From contig DLKC01000068.1 of the NCBI GenBank assembly GCA_002478885.1, forward strand, positions 59,493 to 123,492: 64,000 nucleotides of DNA, read 5' to 3'. This stretch comes from Chitinophagaceae bacterium UBA7600. GTDB taxonomy: Bacteria; Bacteroidota; Bacteroidia; Chitinophagales; Chitinophagaceae. Position 1 is the first letter of the stretch. Every line of letters begins with the position of its first letter. The position numbers and the translations under genes were made by a program. The notes beneath the pieces are model-generated. The model did no database searches. It was not told where the DNA came from and was given only the letters and a program-made list of their open reading frames with translations. Below, piece after piece: positions 1 to 7,788 of this stretch.

Positions 1-124
1 CGGCATTTGCACTGCATATAGCAGCAAACGCAAAAGATTAGACGTATAATAAGCGCTTATACCCAGCTAAAAGGGTTGCAGAAAAAGTATCTGGTACCCG
101 GCTGTTGGCAACCAATTAAACTTC

Positions 125-356
125 GTTGCGTCGCACTCTTGTGCATCATAACCATCTTCGGCTGGTAAGCCCAGCCTTTTGACTATGTATGCTTACTGTT
201 TAAAGTATACTGATGTATAAAAAAGTTTCAGGCCCGAAAATTACCAGTGTGAGCAATTCCCGGGCCTGAAGTTTTTATCTGCGAACAAAGTTGCTGCAAT
301 AAAGTCTTTAATAAAAGTGCTGCCCCATGTACAGCGGTACAAGAGTGCGACGCAAC
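125..356. repeat. Facing pair of dispersed 20-nt repeat arms
   Basis: Left arm GTTGCGTCGCACTCTTGTGC at 125-144 and right arm GTACAAGAGTGCGACGCAAC at 337-356 form an inverted repeat. A CCCGGC-like box lies outside the left arm (98-104) and a CTTAA-containing flank follows the right arm. The pair encloses a hairpin terminator at 219-276. It sits beyond the 3' end of gpmI. Same family as 27 other arms in the window. Confidence 0.9.
219..276. terminator. Bidirectional hairpin terminator
   Basis: TTCAGGCCCG (227-236) pairs perfectly with CGGGCCTGAA (261-270) across a 24-nt loop. An A-run lies before the left arm and a T-run after the right arm, so it could terminate gpmI on the minus strand and any plus-strand gene entering from the left. 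The rest of 1-411 holds the repeat pair. Bases 1-120 contain only short open stretches that may be the 3' end of a gene outside the window. Confidence 0.6.
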
Positions 357-411
357 CAGGCTTAATAGTATATGTTATGCCTGGCCAACAAGTAACCAGC
401 CTCGCAGCCTA

Positions 412-1938
412 TTAACCAATTAGAATGTCGCCAGTCATTTGTGCAGGAACTGGCAAACCCATCATGGTTAAAATGCTCGGTGCTATATCTGCCAGTTTAC
501 CACTTTTCAAAGTTCCATGCCAGGTGCTGTCTATCACGAACAAAGGCACGAGATTAAGGGTGTGCGCCGTGTTTGGCGAGCCATCTTCATTGATTAGATA
601 ATCAGCATTGCCGTGATCGGCCGTAAGGAAAACGGTATAGCCATGCTGCAGCGCGGCTGTAACAACACGCCCTACACATATATCAACCGTTTCTACTGCT
701 TTAATCGCGGCCTGCCAAACACCGGTATGCCCAACCATATCTGCATTGGCATAGTTAAGGCAAATAAAGTCGGCAGTTTCGTTTTCTATTTCGGGAACAA
801 GTTTATCCGTTATCTCTACCGCGCTCATTTCGGGTTGAAGGTCGTAGGTGGCCACCTTGGGCGATGGTACCATAATCCGGCTTTCTCCTTCAAAAGGGGT
901 TTCTCTTCCACCGCTGAAAAAGAAAGTAACGTGCGGATACTTTTCAGTTTCGGCAATGCGTATTTGTTTCTTGTTATTTGCTGCGAGTACCTCACCAATT
1001 GTATTGTTAAGGTTATCATTTTCAAATATGACATGAACATTTTTAAAAGTTCTATCATATTCAGTCATGGTAGTATAATGCAGGCCTACCGTATGCATAC
1101 CTAGCTCGGAAAAGTTTGTTTGGGTGAGCACCTGCGTAATTTCGCGACAGCGGTCTGTGCGAAAGTTAAAGCAAATGGCTGCATCACCCTCCTGAATGGT
1201 TGCAAGTGGCAATTGGTCTTCAGCAACGATTACAGTCGGAAGAATAAACTCGTCTGTTACATCAGCTGTATATGATTGCTCAATTGCTTGAATGGCATCG
1301 GTGGCCTTTTTCCCGTTGCCGTTAACCAGCGCATCCCACGCAAGTTTGACCCTTTCCCATCTTTTATCGCGGTCCATCGCATAATAGCGGCCGCTGACAG
1401 TAGCGATTTTTCCAACGGAATTATTCAAATGAGCCTGAAGGCTTTTTATAAAACCAAGGCCACTCTTTGGATCGGTATCCCGGCCATCGGTGAAGGCATG
1501 GATATAAACTTCGCTTAATCCTTCTGATTTACAAACGTCACAAATCGCCTTCAAATGACTTGTATGGCTATGCACGCCGCCATCGCTCACAAGCCCCAAT
1601 AAATGCAGCGCTCTATTGTTCGATTTTGCGTACCTGATTGCCTTGAGCAATGTTTCATTTTTTGCAAACGAACCATCTCTTACGGCAACATTGATTCGCT
1701 GCAACTCCTGGTAAACAATCCGGCCAGCCCCAAGATTAAGATGGCCCACCTCACTATTGCCCATTTGGCCGTCGGGTAAGCCGACTGCTTCTCCACAGGT
1801 TACAAGTGTTGAGTTTGGGTACTTACCATATAATGCACTTACGAAAGGGACATTTGCGTGTTGAATTGCATCGGAGGATTTTACTTTACCTAATCCCCAT
1901 CCATCCATAATTACCAGAATTGCTTTGTTATTTTTCAT
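412..1938 (-). CDS. gpmI: 2,3-bisphosphoglycerate-independent phosphoglycerate mutase
   Basis: This cytoplasmic, metal-dependent enzyme of glycolysis and gluconeogenesis interconverts 3- and 2-phosphoglycerate. At 508 residues it has the usual family length. The N-terminal metal-binding motif is at residues 10-15 (IMDGWG) and the phospho-accepting serine is Ser62 in GNSEVGH. Downstream blocks SDGGVHSH, DGRDTDP, FRTDR and TADHGNAD are the expected phosphatase-like and metal-ligand motifs. The start is an ATG at 1938. It is transcribed alone; a terminator and a repeat pair lie past its 3' end. I see no oddity in the protein, and assignment is secure from motifs and length. Confidence 0.97.
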   Translation of the reverse strand: MKNNKAILVIMDGWGLGKVKSSDAIQHANVPFVSALYGKYPNSTLVTCGEAVGLPDGQMGNSEVGHLNLGAGRIVYQELQRINVAVRDGSFAKNETLLKAIRYAKSNNRALHLLGLVSDGGVHSHTSHLKAICDVCKSEGLSEVYIHAFTDGRDTDPKSGLGFIKSLQAHLNNSVGKIATVSGRYYAMDRDKRWERVKLAWDALVNGNGKKATDAIQAIEQSYTADVTDEFILPTVIVAEDQLPLATIQEGDAAICFNFRTDRCREITQVLTQTNFSELGMHTVGLHYTTMTEYDRTFKNVHVIFENDNLNNTIGEVLAANNKKQIRIAETEKYPHVTFFFSGGRETPFEGESRIMVPSPKVATYDLQPEMSAVEITDKLVPEIENETADFICLNYANADMVGHTGVWQAAIKAVETVDICVGRVVTAALQHGYTVFLTADHGNADYLINEDGSPNTAHTLNLVPLFVIDSTWHGTLKSGKLADIAPSILTMMGLPVPAQMTGDILIG

Positions 1939-2050
1939 GCTGTAAAACTACAGTAAAATGACTAACAGCTTATCTGGGGATATTTTCTTAATTATTTCAA
2001 TTTTAAATTGGCATACTTTTAGCCTATCCCTTATAGGACAAAATACAAAC

Positions 2051-2431
2051 ATGAAAAACTTAGTGTTATTGTTGGGATTGGTTTTTACAACAACGGTGTT
2101 CGCGAAACCGGGAGACTCAGATAATATTGTAACGGCATTAAAACAAGGTAACGCAAATCAGTTCGCAAGCTATTTTGATAGCTTTCTCGATATAAAATTT
2201 CCAGAGAAAGATGAATTGAAAAATATTGGTAAAACCCAGGCTACCATTACGGTAAAGAGCTTTTTTGAAGAAGCCAAGATCTCAGGTTTCGAGCTTAGTT
2301 CGCAAAGAGAAAATGAGGGCACCATGTACCTGACCGGCAAGCTTTTGGGAGGGTCAAAAACTTACAGCTTAACTTTGCTGATGAAGAGTCGGGGAGACAA
2401 ACTATCCATTATCAAAATAAGAATAAACTAA
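2051..2431 (+). CDS. DUF4783 family exported protein
   Basis: A 126-residue protein resembling the DUF4783 family of Bacteroidota, whose function is unknown. Residues 1-18 form a signal peptide (MKNLVLLLGLVFTTTVFA). The mature part contains the typical GDSDNIVTALKQGN start, an FDSFLDIKFPEKDE stretch and a hydrophobic C-terminal strand. These proteins are small NTF2-like folds in my recollection, which I cannot verify here. The open frame extends upstream to 1958, but the ATG at 2051 is preferred because it directly begins the signal peptide. It is followed closely by a hairpin terminator, so it is a single-gene unit between gpmI and glyS. Confidence 0.85.
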   Translation: MKNLVLLLGLVFTTTVFAKPGDSDNIVTALKQGNANQFASYFDSFLDIKFPEKDELKNIGKTQATITVKSFFEEAKISGFELSSQRENEGTMYLTGKLLGGSKTYSLTLLMKSRGDKLSIIKIRIN

Positions 2432-2437
2432 AAAATG

Positions 2438-2462
2438 AAGCCACCGGAAGGTGGTTTTTTAT
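2438..2462 (+). terminator. Rho-independent terminator after DUF4783 gene
   Basis: CCACC (2441-2445) and GGTGG (2450-2454) form a stem with a GGAA tetraloop, extended by A-T pairs and followed by a run of T. It lies 7 nt past the stop codon of the DUF4783 gene. Confidence 0.8.
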
Positions 2463-2522
2463 TGGGGTCATACTTTCGGTATACCATCCTTTTTGCGCGT
2501 TTGTACGCCGGTTAAATCGGAG

Positions 2523-2553
2523 TTGTACAGGAAAAAGTCATCATTTATCTTTG
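2523..2553 (+). promoter_or_regulatory. Bacteroidota-type promoter for glyS
   Basis: TTG at 2523-2525, a 20-nt spacer, then TATCTTTG at 2546-2553 fits the TTTG/TAnnTTTG promoter model. The start codon at 2561 is only 7 nt past the -7 box, so the transcript should have almost no leader. Confidence 0.5.
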
Positions 2554-2560
2554 CCGCCCT

Positions 2561-4033
2561 ATGAGTATTCAACAGGAGAACAGGTTTCAGGCGATCATCG
2601 CCCATGCAAAAGAGTATGGTTTTGTATTTCCAAGCAGTGAGATATATGATGGCTTAAGTGCTGTATACGATTACGGTCCTTATGGCAGCGAACTTAAAAA
2701 GAATATACGTGATCATTGGTGGAAAAGCATGACACAGTTGAACGACAATATCGTCGGTATCGACGCTGCCATTTTCATGCACCCTACAACCTGGAAAGCA
2801 AGCGGACATGTTGATAATTTCAGTGACCCGATGATTGATAACAGGGATAGTAAGAAACGCTACCGAGTGGATCACCTATTAGAAGCGCATGCAGATAAAC
2901 TGGCGCACGAAGGCAGGAAAGAAGAAGAATTTGCTTTACTTAAATCAATGGATGACCTACTCGCAAAAGACGACTTCACCGGATTAAAGCAATTAATAGA
3001 AGACAACAAGATTACCTGTGCGATAAGCGGTACCAGCAATTGGACAGATATCCGCCAGTTTAACCTAATGTTCAAAACCGAATTTGGCGCGATAGCTTCT
3101 GACAACCCGAATGATAATGTTGTGTATTTACGTCCTGAAACAGCGCAGGGCATCTTTGTAAACTTTCTTAATGTTCAAAAGACAGCCAGGATGAAAGTGC
3201 CATTTGGCATTGCGCAAACAGGCAAAGCCTTCAGAAATGAAATTGTTGCACGCCAGTTCATTTTTCGTATGCGCGAATTTGAACAAATGGAAATGCAGTT
3301 TTTTGTGCGACCGGGCACGGAACGAGAATGGTATAAGCATTGGAAGCAGCAAAGGCTCAACTGGCATTTAGATTTGGGGACGCCGACCGAAAAGTATCGT
3401 TTTCATGACCATGTAAAGCTTGCCCACTATGCCAAAGAGGCTTGTGATATTGAATATGAATTCCCGATCGGGTTCAAAGAAGTGGAAGGCATTCATAGTC
3501 GCAGCGATTTTGATTTAAGCCAGCACCAGCTTTACAGCAAAAAGAAACAACAATATTTCGATAACGATATAGACGAAAAAACGGGGAAACCTTATGGTAA
3601 CTATATTCCTTACGTTATAGAAACCTCTATAGGCCTGGACCGAATGTTTTTATTGGTACTTAGCCAGGCATATGACGAGGAAACAATTACTAAAGATGAT
3701 GGGGCCACCGACACGAGAGTGGTTATGCGCATTCCTGTGAAACTTGCGCCGAACAAACTAGCTATTCTACCCTTGGTTAAAAAAGATGGTTTGCCCGAAC
3801 TTGCCAGGAAATTGATGGATGAATGCAAACCCCATTTCCGTTGCTTTTATGAGGAAAAGGATGCCATTGGCAAAAGATACCGAAGACAGGATGCAATTGG
3901 TACCCCTTTCTGCGTAACTGTTGATCACCAAACTAAAGAAGACGGCACCGTTACTTTGCGGGAACGGGATAGCATGACGCAAAAAAGAGTGCCGTTGAGT
4001 GAGATTAAAAATCAAATATTAAATTTGCTTTAG
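2561..4033 (+). CDS. glyS: Glycine--tRNA ligase, single-chain (alpha2) type
   Basis: A class II aminoacyl-tRNA synthetase of 490 residues that charges tRNA-Gly. It is the eukaryote/archaea-like homodimeric form rather than the two-subunit enzyme of E. coli. The N-terminal block (residues about 15-45) has the VFPSSEIYDG and YDYGPYG motifs. Motif 2 includes FRNEI and the MREFEQMEMQFF stretch. Motif 3 is ETSIGLDRMFL. The C-terminal 110 residues are the anticodon-binding domain. The ATG at 2561 follows the -7 box closely. It is monocistronic or leads into the small downstream gene 122 nt away. Some databases name this form glyQS. Confidence 0.96.
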   Translation: MSIQQENRFQAIIAHAKEYGFVFPSSEIYDGLSAVYDYGPYGSELKKNIRDHWWKSMTQLNDNIVGIDAAIFMHPTTWKASGHVDNFSDPMIDNRDSKKRYRVDHLLEAHADKLAHEGRKEEEFALLKSMDDLLAKDDFTGLKQLIEDNKITCAISGTSNWTDIRQFNLMFKTEFGAIASDNPNDNVVYLRPETAQGIFVNFLNVQKTARMKVPFGIAQTGKAFRNEIVARQFIFRMREFEQMEMQFFVRPGTEREWYKHWKQQRLNWHLDLGTPTEKYRFHDHVKLAHYAKEACDIEYEFPIGFKEVEGIHSRSDFDLSQHQLYSKKKQQYFDNDIDEKTGKPYGNYIPYVIETSIGLDRMFLLVLSQAYDEETITKDDGATDTRVVMRIPVKLAPNKLAILPLVKKDGLPELARKLMDECKPHFRCFYEEKDAIGKRYRRQDAIGTPFCVTVDHQTKEDGTVTLRERDSMTQKRVPLSEIKNQILNLL

Positions 4034-4155
4034 AAACTACCAACCTGGAAACCGAAAAACCTGACCTGGCACACTAGCACCTGACCAAATAAAGTAGTCT
4101 TTTTGAAATCCTGTACTTATGATGAACATTGAGCTCACGATTAATTTGGAAACTT

Positions 4156-4434
4156 ATGCCATTACTTGAAGACATTTTTACTCCGTCCTCCTCATACTCG
4201 ATTGTTTCGGTCGGATTGGCTTTTATAGTTGGTATTATTGCCGGGTTACTACTTAAAACCGGCGTAATTGCTAAAAGTAAAAAAAGGATACTACACCTAG
4301 AAGATGAAATGCTATCAAATCATTCAAAAATTCTCTCCCTGGAAAAACAAATTGCCGATATAAAGAAAGAAAAGGAAGAAATTATTCAAAAAAATGAAGG
4401 CGGCAATGCCACACTTGGCCTTAGAGCCTCGTAA
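4156..4434 (+). CDS. Small membrane-anchored coiled-coil protein
   Basis: I do not recognise this 92-residue protein. Residues about 12-35 form one transmembrane helix rich in Ile, Val and Gly. After a Lys-rich stop-transfer patch, residues about 42-80 are a charged heptad-like coiled coil (LEDEMLSNH, LEKQIADIKKEKEE). An upstream in-frame ATG at 4129 would add nine residues; 4156 is preferred because MPLLEDIF directly leads into the membrane segment, but this is not settled. Its stop codon is 2 nt from the 3' end of the convergent reductase gene. No function is claimed. Confidence 0.65.
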   Translation: MPLLEDIFTPSSSYSIVSVGLAFIVGIIAGLLLKTGVIAKSKKRILHLEDEMLSNHSKILSLEKQIADIKKEKEEIIQKNEGGNATLGLRAS

Positions 4435-4436
4435 CC

Positions 4437-5162
4437 CTATCCATACAATTCAAGATGAATGGCCTTTCGGTCGTACCCTAACGCCATAATTCTTTGTTTT
4501 GCCTCGTCGATCATATTTTTCCAGCCACACAGGAAGAAATAGGCCTCCGGTTTGCTTTCACGTACTATATGATCGTAGACGGCATGCACGTATCCTGTAG
4601 CAATACCTTCTCTAGGTTGCTCGCGGGAGTAAACGGGCAAATAGTGAAAGTTGCCTAGTTTTTTTGTCAGCGCCTTAAGTTCTTCTTCGTAAAGCGTATC
4701 GCTAAACTTCCTACAGCCGTAAATGAGGTAGATGTTTTTGTGAAGCAGATTGCGGTCATGTATATAGTTAACCATTGAACGAAAGGGCGCTATACCAGTT
4801 CCTGTACAGATCAGAAATAAATCGTTGTCCAGCCGTTCGGGCAATGTAAAAATACCTTGTGGGCCCCGGAGCAACAGTTCTGTTCCTACCTGGACCTCGT
4901 TAAAAAGATATGCGGTACCGGCACCATCTTCCAACAATACTATAATCAATTCAAAAACATTTGACCCGTCGGGCGTTGACGCAATGGAGTAACTCCTCCA
5001 TCTTTTATTTTTCTTTTCATTTATCGGAAGATCAAGTGTAACAAACTGCCCAGGCTTAAAATCGAATCTTTCCAGTTCAGAAACCTCGATCCAAAACCGC
5101 CTGATGGAAGTATTTACATTTTCAATCTTCACCACTCTTCCTGTGCGCCATGGTTCAAGCAT
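4437..5162 (-). CDS. Ferredoxin/flavodoxin-NADP reductase-like oxidoreductase
   Basis: A 241-residue FAD- and NAD(P)H-binding reductase of the ferredoxin-reductase superfamily. The FAD-binding barrel is the first half, with the RSYSIAST motif that contacts FAD and a GPQG loop. The second half is the nucleotide-binding domain with CTGTGIAPFRS, IYGCR and the C-terminal FLCGWKNMID block. There is no iron-sulfur domain, so it must pass electrons to a separate partner, not identifiable here. The frame stays open to 5339. The ATG at 5162 (MLEPWRTGRVV) gives the normal family start and leaves room for divergent promoters; 5243 is an alternative. It diverges from the SRPBCC gene. Confidence 0.85.
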   Translation of the reverse strand: MLEPWRTGRVVKIENVNTSIRRFWIEVSELERFDFKPGQFVTLDLPINEKKNKRWRSYSIASTPDGSNVFELIIVLLEDGAGTAYLFNEVQVGTELLLRGPQGIFTLPERLDNDLFLICTGTGIAPFRSMVNYIHDRNLLHKNIYLIYGCRKFSDTLYEEELKALTKKLGNFHYLPVYSREQPREGIATGYVHAVYDHIVRESKPEAYFFLCGWKNMIDEAKQRIMALGYDRKAIHLELYG

Positions 5163-5263
5163 ATAAATAAATTTTGGCAATATACTAATACAATCAGACA
5201 TCAAATCCAAACTTTCTGAACGTAAATCCGGCACTATAATCATTTTTTGCAACCAATGGCCTT

Positions 5264-5271
5264 TAGTTTTG
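5264..5271 (+). promoter_or_regulatory. -7 promoter box for SRPBCC gene
   Basis: TAGTTTTG matches the TAnnTTTG consensus and lies 23 nt before the ATG at 5294. No well-spaced -33 box is evident. Confidence 0.4.
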
Positions 5272-5293
5272 TTTACTGAACCAAAGAACTTCA

Positions 5294-5791
5294 ATGAGCA
5301 AAGTATACTCCCTAAAAACCGTTCAGAACATTCCCGCAACCATTGATATTGCGTGGGATTTTTTTAGCAGGCCCGGCAATCTTAAAAACATAACTCCGCC
5401 AAACCTTGGCTTTCTTATCAGGAGCAAACATCATGGTGAGGTGATGTATCCAGGTCAGATTATAGAATACACAGTAAGCCCGCTACTTGGTATCCCGCTT
5501 TACTGGATGACCGAAATAACTCATGTTGTCGACAAAAAATACTTTATTGATGAACAGCGTTTTGGCCCCTATAGTCTGTGGCATCACCAACATCATTTTA
5601 AAGAGATCGACCACGGCGTTGAAATGACAGACATTGTGCACTACAAAATACCATTCTGGTTTCTGGGTGATATCGCCAACAGCATTCTGGTGAGATCTCA
5701 GTTAAAAAAAATTTTTGAAGTAAGGTTTCAGGCTGTTCAGCAAAAATTTGGCTCCTGGCCAGGGGAAAAAAATATACTTCAATTCGGTTGA
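5294..5791 (+). CDS. SRPBCC family ligand-binding-like protein
   Basis: A 165-residue cytoplasmic protein with the START/Bet v 1-like SRPBCC fold, close to the cyclase/dehydrase-type group (COG4276). Visible signatures are an N-terminal IPATIDIAWDFFSRPGNL segment, where the helix after strand 1 begins, the LGFLIRS and YPGQIIEYTVSPLLGIPL strands, the WMTEIT strand, and the C-terminal long helix (LVRSQLKKIFEVRFQAVQQKFG). Members bind hydrophobic ligands, but no substrate can be read from the sequence. It diverges from the flavin reductase and is followed by a dispersed repeat arm, then by the TetR gene. A functional link to either neighbour is only inference. Confidence 0.8.
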   Translation: MSKVYSLKTVQNIPATIDIAWDFFSRPGNLKNITPPNLGFLIRSKHHGEVMYPGQIIEYTVSPLLGIPLYWMTEITHVVDKKYFIDEQRFGPYSLWHHQHHFKEIDHGVEMTDIVHYKIPFWFLGDIANSILVRSQLKKIFEVRFQAVQQKFGSWPGEKNILQFG

Positions 5792-5838
5792 TGCCTTCTG
5801 TGCCTGTTTGGATGGGGTCTGATGCCACAAGGCCCGAT

Positions 5839-5858
5839 GTAAAAGAGTGCGACGCAAC
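5839..5858 (-). repeat. Dispersed repeat arm, minus orientation
   Basis: GTAAAAGAGTGCGACGCAAC, one base off the core, lies just upstream of the TetR gene. The outer flank continues CAGGCGATGCC and reaches a GCCGGGC box at 5881. With the plus arm at 6568 it brackets the TetR gene in outward orientation. Confidence 0.85.
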
Positions 5859-5924
5859 AGGCGATGCCATTTGGGCCATTGCCGGGCCAAAAAATATGTT
5901 CAAAAATCATATGCTAATGATTGT

Positions 5925-5932
5925 TATTTTTG
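5925..5932 (+). promoter_or_regulatory. -7 promoter box for TetR gene, near-leaderless
   Basis: TATTTTTG matches TAnnTTTG and ends 4 nt before the ATG at 5937. With initiation about 5-7 nt past the box, the transcript would begin at the start codon or just after it. A good -33 element is not visible. Confidence 0.4.
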
Positions 5933-5936
5933 CAAC

Positions 5937-6527
5937 ATGGCAAGAATCCAAACTGACAAAGACATTTCCCGCAAAGAAGTAATAATTAAAGCCTCGGCAA
6001 AGTTATTCCGGGAGAAAGGTTACAAGGCTGCAAGCATGCGCGACCTGGCCGTAAAAGTTGGCGTTGAAGCCGCCAGCCTTTATAACCATATAAGGTCGAA
6101 GGCTGAACTGCTACACGACATTTGTTTTGATGTGGCCAATGTTTACTTCGAGCACATGAGTATGGTTGAAACAATGGACGCTGCACCACTCGTTAAGCTG
6201 GAAGTTTTACTGCGCTTTCACATTAAGCAAATGATCGAAAATTTTGAAGAAGTTTATGTGAGTGACAGGGAATGGCGTTACCTGGCCGAGCCCTATTTAT
6301 CAAACTATCAAAACCAGCGCCGCAGTTATCGCAAACGCTTTGCAAACGTTATTCAGCAAGGCATTGAGCAAGGCCAGATAAGCCCGATTGATGCATCGAC
6401 AGCTGTACTTATTTTGCTGCACGCCATCGGTGGTATAGAATCGTGGCAGCGAAGCACGCATAAAATCAGCGGCGAAGAACTGGAAGAAAACATGCTTACG
6501 ATTTTAATTCACGGTGTAAAGAAGTAG
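5937..6527 (+). CDS. TetR/AcrR family transcriptional regulator
   Basis: A 196-residue one-domain repressor type. The N-terminal helix-turn-helix is at residues about 14-58: IIKASAKLFREKGY, then SMRDLAVKVGVEAASLYNHI as turn and recognition helix, then SKAELLHD. The C-terminal half is a ligand-binding helical domain of the usual length. The open frame extends to 5847 through a dispersed repeat; the ATG at 5937 is chosen because family proteins start about 14 residues before the HTH. The next gene is paaE, and TetR regulators commonly control phenylacetate genes, so it may sense a CoA thioester. That role is inference. Confidence 0.9.
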   Translation: MARIQTDKDISRKEVIIKASAKLFREKGYKAASMRDLAVKVGVEAASLYNHIRSKAELLHDICFDVANVYFEHMSMVETMDAAPLVKLEVLLRFHIKQMIENFEEVYVSDREWRYLAEPYLSNYQNQRRSYRKRFANVIQQGIEQGQISPIDASTAVLILLHAIGGIESWQRSTHKISGEELEENMLTILIHGVKK

Positions 6528-6567
6528 TCTTTTTTGGCGGGCGGCTGTGGTTAACTTATTAAACATT

Positions 6568-6587
6568 GTTGCGTCGCACTCTTGTGC
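6568..6587 (+). repeat. Dispersed repeat arm, plus orientation
   Basis: Perfect GTTGCGTCGCACTCTTGTGC between the TetR gene and paaE. It causes a spurious N-terminal extension of the paaE reading frame. Confidence 0.9.
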
Positions 6588-6666
6588 ACCCATAACCCTG
6601 TTCAGCAAAAAACAGCAAATCGCCTGCCTGCCAATATTTCGAAGGCAACCTACAAATCAGTTAAAT

Positions 6667-7743
6667 ATGTCAGTACACTTTGAGAAGGTTCGCGTAAAAT
6701 CGGTAGATAAAGAGACTGCGGATGCTGTGTCTGTTTTATTTGAAATACCTGAAAGCCTCAAAGAAAAATTCAGCTACATACAAGGCCAGCACCTGACCAT
6801 ACGCACTTTTATTGATGAGGAAGAAGTCAGAAGATCTTACTCCCTATGCAGCTCGCCTTTGGATGATGAGTGGCGTGTGGCAATAAAGAAAGTAAAAGAC
6901 GGAATTTTTTCCACTTATGCAAACGAGCAGCTAAAAGCCGGCGATGAATTGGAAATAATGCCGCCGATGGGTCACTTTAACACGAGCCTGTTTTCAGCCA
7001 ACAAAAAAAACTATACTGCCATTGTCGCCGGTAGCGGCATTACACCGGTGCTATCCATTATTAAAACAACACTTGCGACAGAACCCGGGAGTAGCTTTAT
7101 TTTAATTTTTGGTAACAGGAACAGGGCTTCTATCATGTTTCGCGAAGAGCTTGAGGCGATCAAAAACAAATATCTCGATCGCTTTACCCTTATTCACACG
7201 CTTAGCCGTGAAATAACGGACGCCGAAATAAACCATGGCAGAATTGATGCGCTGAAGTGCGCCTCACTTTTTAATAAGGTCGCACCGTTAAATTCCGACG
7301 AATTTTTTATTTGTGGCCCTGAACAAATGATCTTTACCGTAAAAGATTTCCTGCTAAAAAATGCAGTGCCGGAAGAAAAAATTCACATTGAGTTATTCAA
7401 CACAACAGGCTTGCAGCGGCAGAACACAAAAAAAGAAATCGCAGAAAATATTGGCAGAACAAAAAGTGATGTAACCGTAAAACTTGACGGTATCACGTTC
7501 AACTTCGACGTTGACTTTTATGGTCGCGCAATTCTTGACGAAGCCTTGAAAAGTGGTGCCGATTTACCGTACAGTTGCAAAGGTGGCGTGTGCTGTACCT
7601 GTAAAGCTTTATTGCTTGAGGGGGAAGTTAAAATGGACGTTCATTACGGGCTGGAACAGGAAGAAATAGAACAGGGTTACATTTTGGCCTGCCAATCGCA
7701 CCCAGTGACAGAAAAGGTAGTTATTGACTTTGATATAAAATAA
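6667..7743 (+). CDS. paaE: Phenylacetyl-CoA epoxidase reductase subunit PaaE
   Basis: A 358-residue reductase that passes electrons from NADPH through FAD and a plant-type [2Fe-2S] cluster, expected to serve the PaaABC epoxidase of phenylacetate breakdown. The FAD motif RRSYSLCSS is at residues 55-63, the NAD(P) motif AGSGITP near 121, and FICGPEQMI precedes the ferredoxin domain. Cluster ligands are Cys304, Cys309, Cys312 and Cys342 (CX4CX2CX29C). The frame is open back to 6547, but those 40 residues read through a repeat; MSVHFEKVRV at 6667 is the start. The other paa genes are absent here: a strong terminator follows and then unrelated genes. A related reductase role is possible. Confidence 0.88.
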   Translation: MSVHFEKVRVKSVDKETADAVSVLFEIPESLKEKFSYIQGQHLTIRTFIDEEEVRRSYSLCSSPLDDEWRVAIKKVKDGIFSTYANEQLKAGDELEIMPPMGHFNTSLFSANKKNYTAIVAGSGITPVLSIIKTTLATEPGSSFILIFGNRNRASIMFREELEAIKNKYLDRFTLIHTLSREITDAEINHGRIDALKCASLFNKVAPLNSDEFFICGPEQMIFTVKDFLLKNAVPEEKIHIELFNTTGLQRQNTKKEIAENIGRTKSDVTVKLDGITFNFDVDFYGRAILDEALKSGADLPYSCKGGVCCTCKALLLEGEVKMDVHYGLEQEEIEQGYILACQSHPVTEKVVIDFDIK

Positions 7744-7777
7744 AAAGTGCGGCTGGTTATATCAGCCGCACTTTTTT
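7742..7777. terminator. Strong bidirectional terminator
   Basis: AAAAGTGCGGCTG and CAGCCGCACTTTT form a near-perfect stem of about 14 bp with a 7-nt loop and T-runs on both strands. It separates the convergent paaE and cupredoxin genes. Confidence 0.9.
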
Positions 7778-7788
7778 ATAACTGTTGA

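Noticed and set aside
1..120. Possible 3' end of a gene entering from the left
   Set aside because: Short open stretches end at 41 and 49 in two frames, but there are too few residues to identify a protein.
613..1104. 163-residue open frame antisense to gpmI
   Set aside because: It lies wholly inside gpmI on the opposite strand, has no recognisable domain, and gpmI is secure by motif and length.
6547..6666. N-terminal extension of paaE
   Set aside because: The extra 40 residues read through a repeat arm and do not fit the family start.
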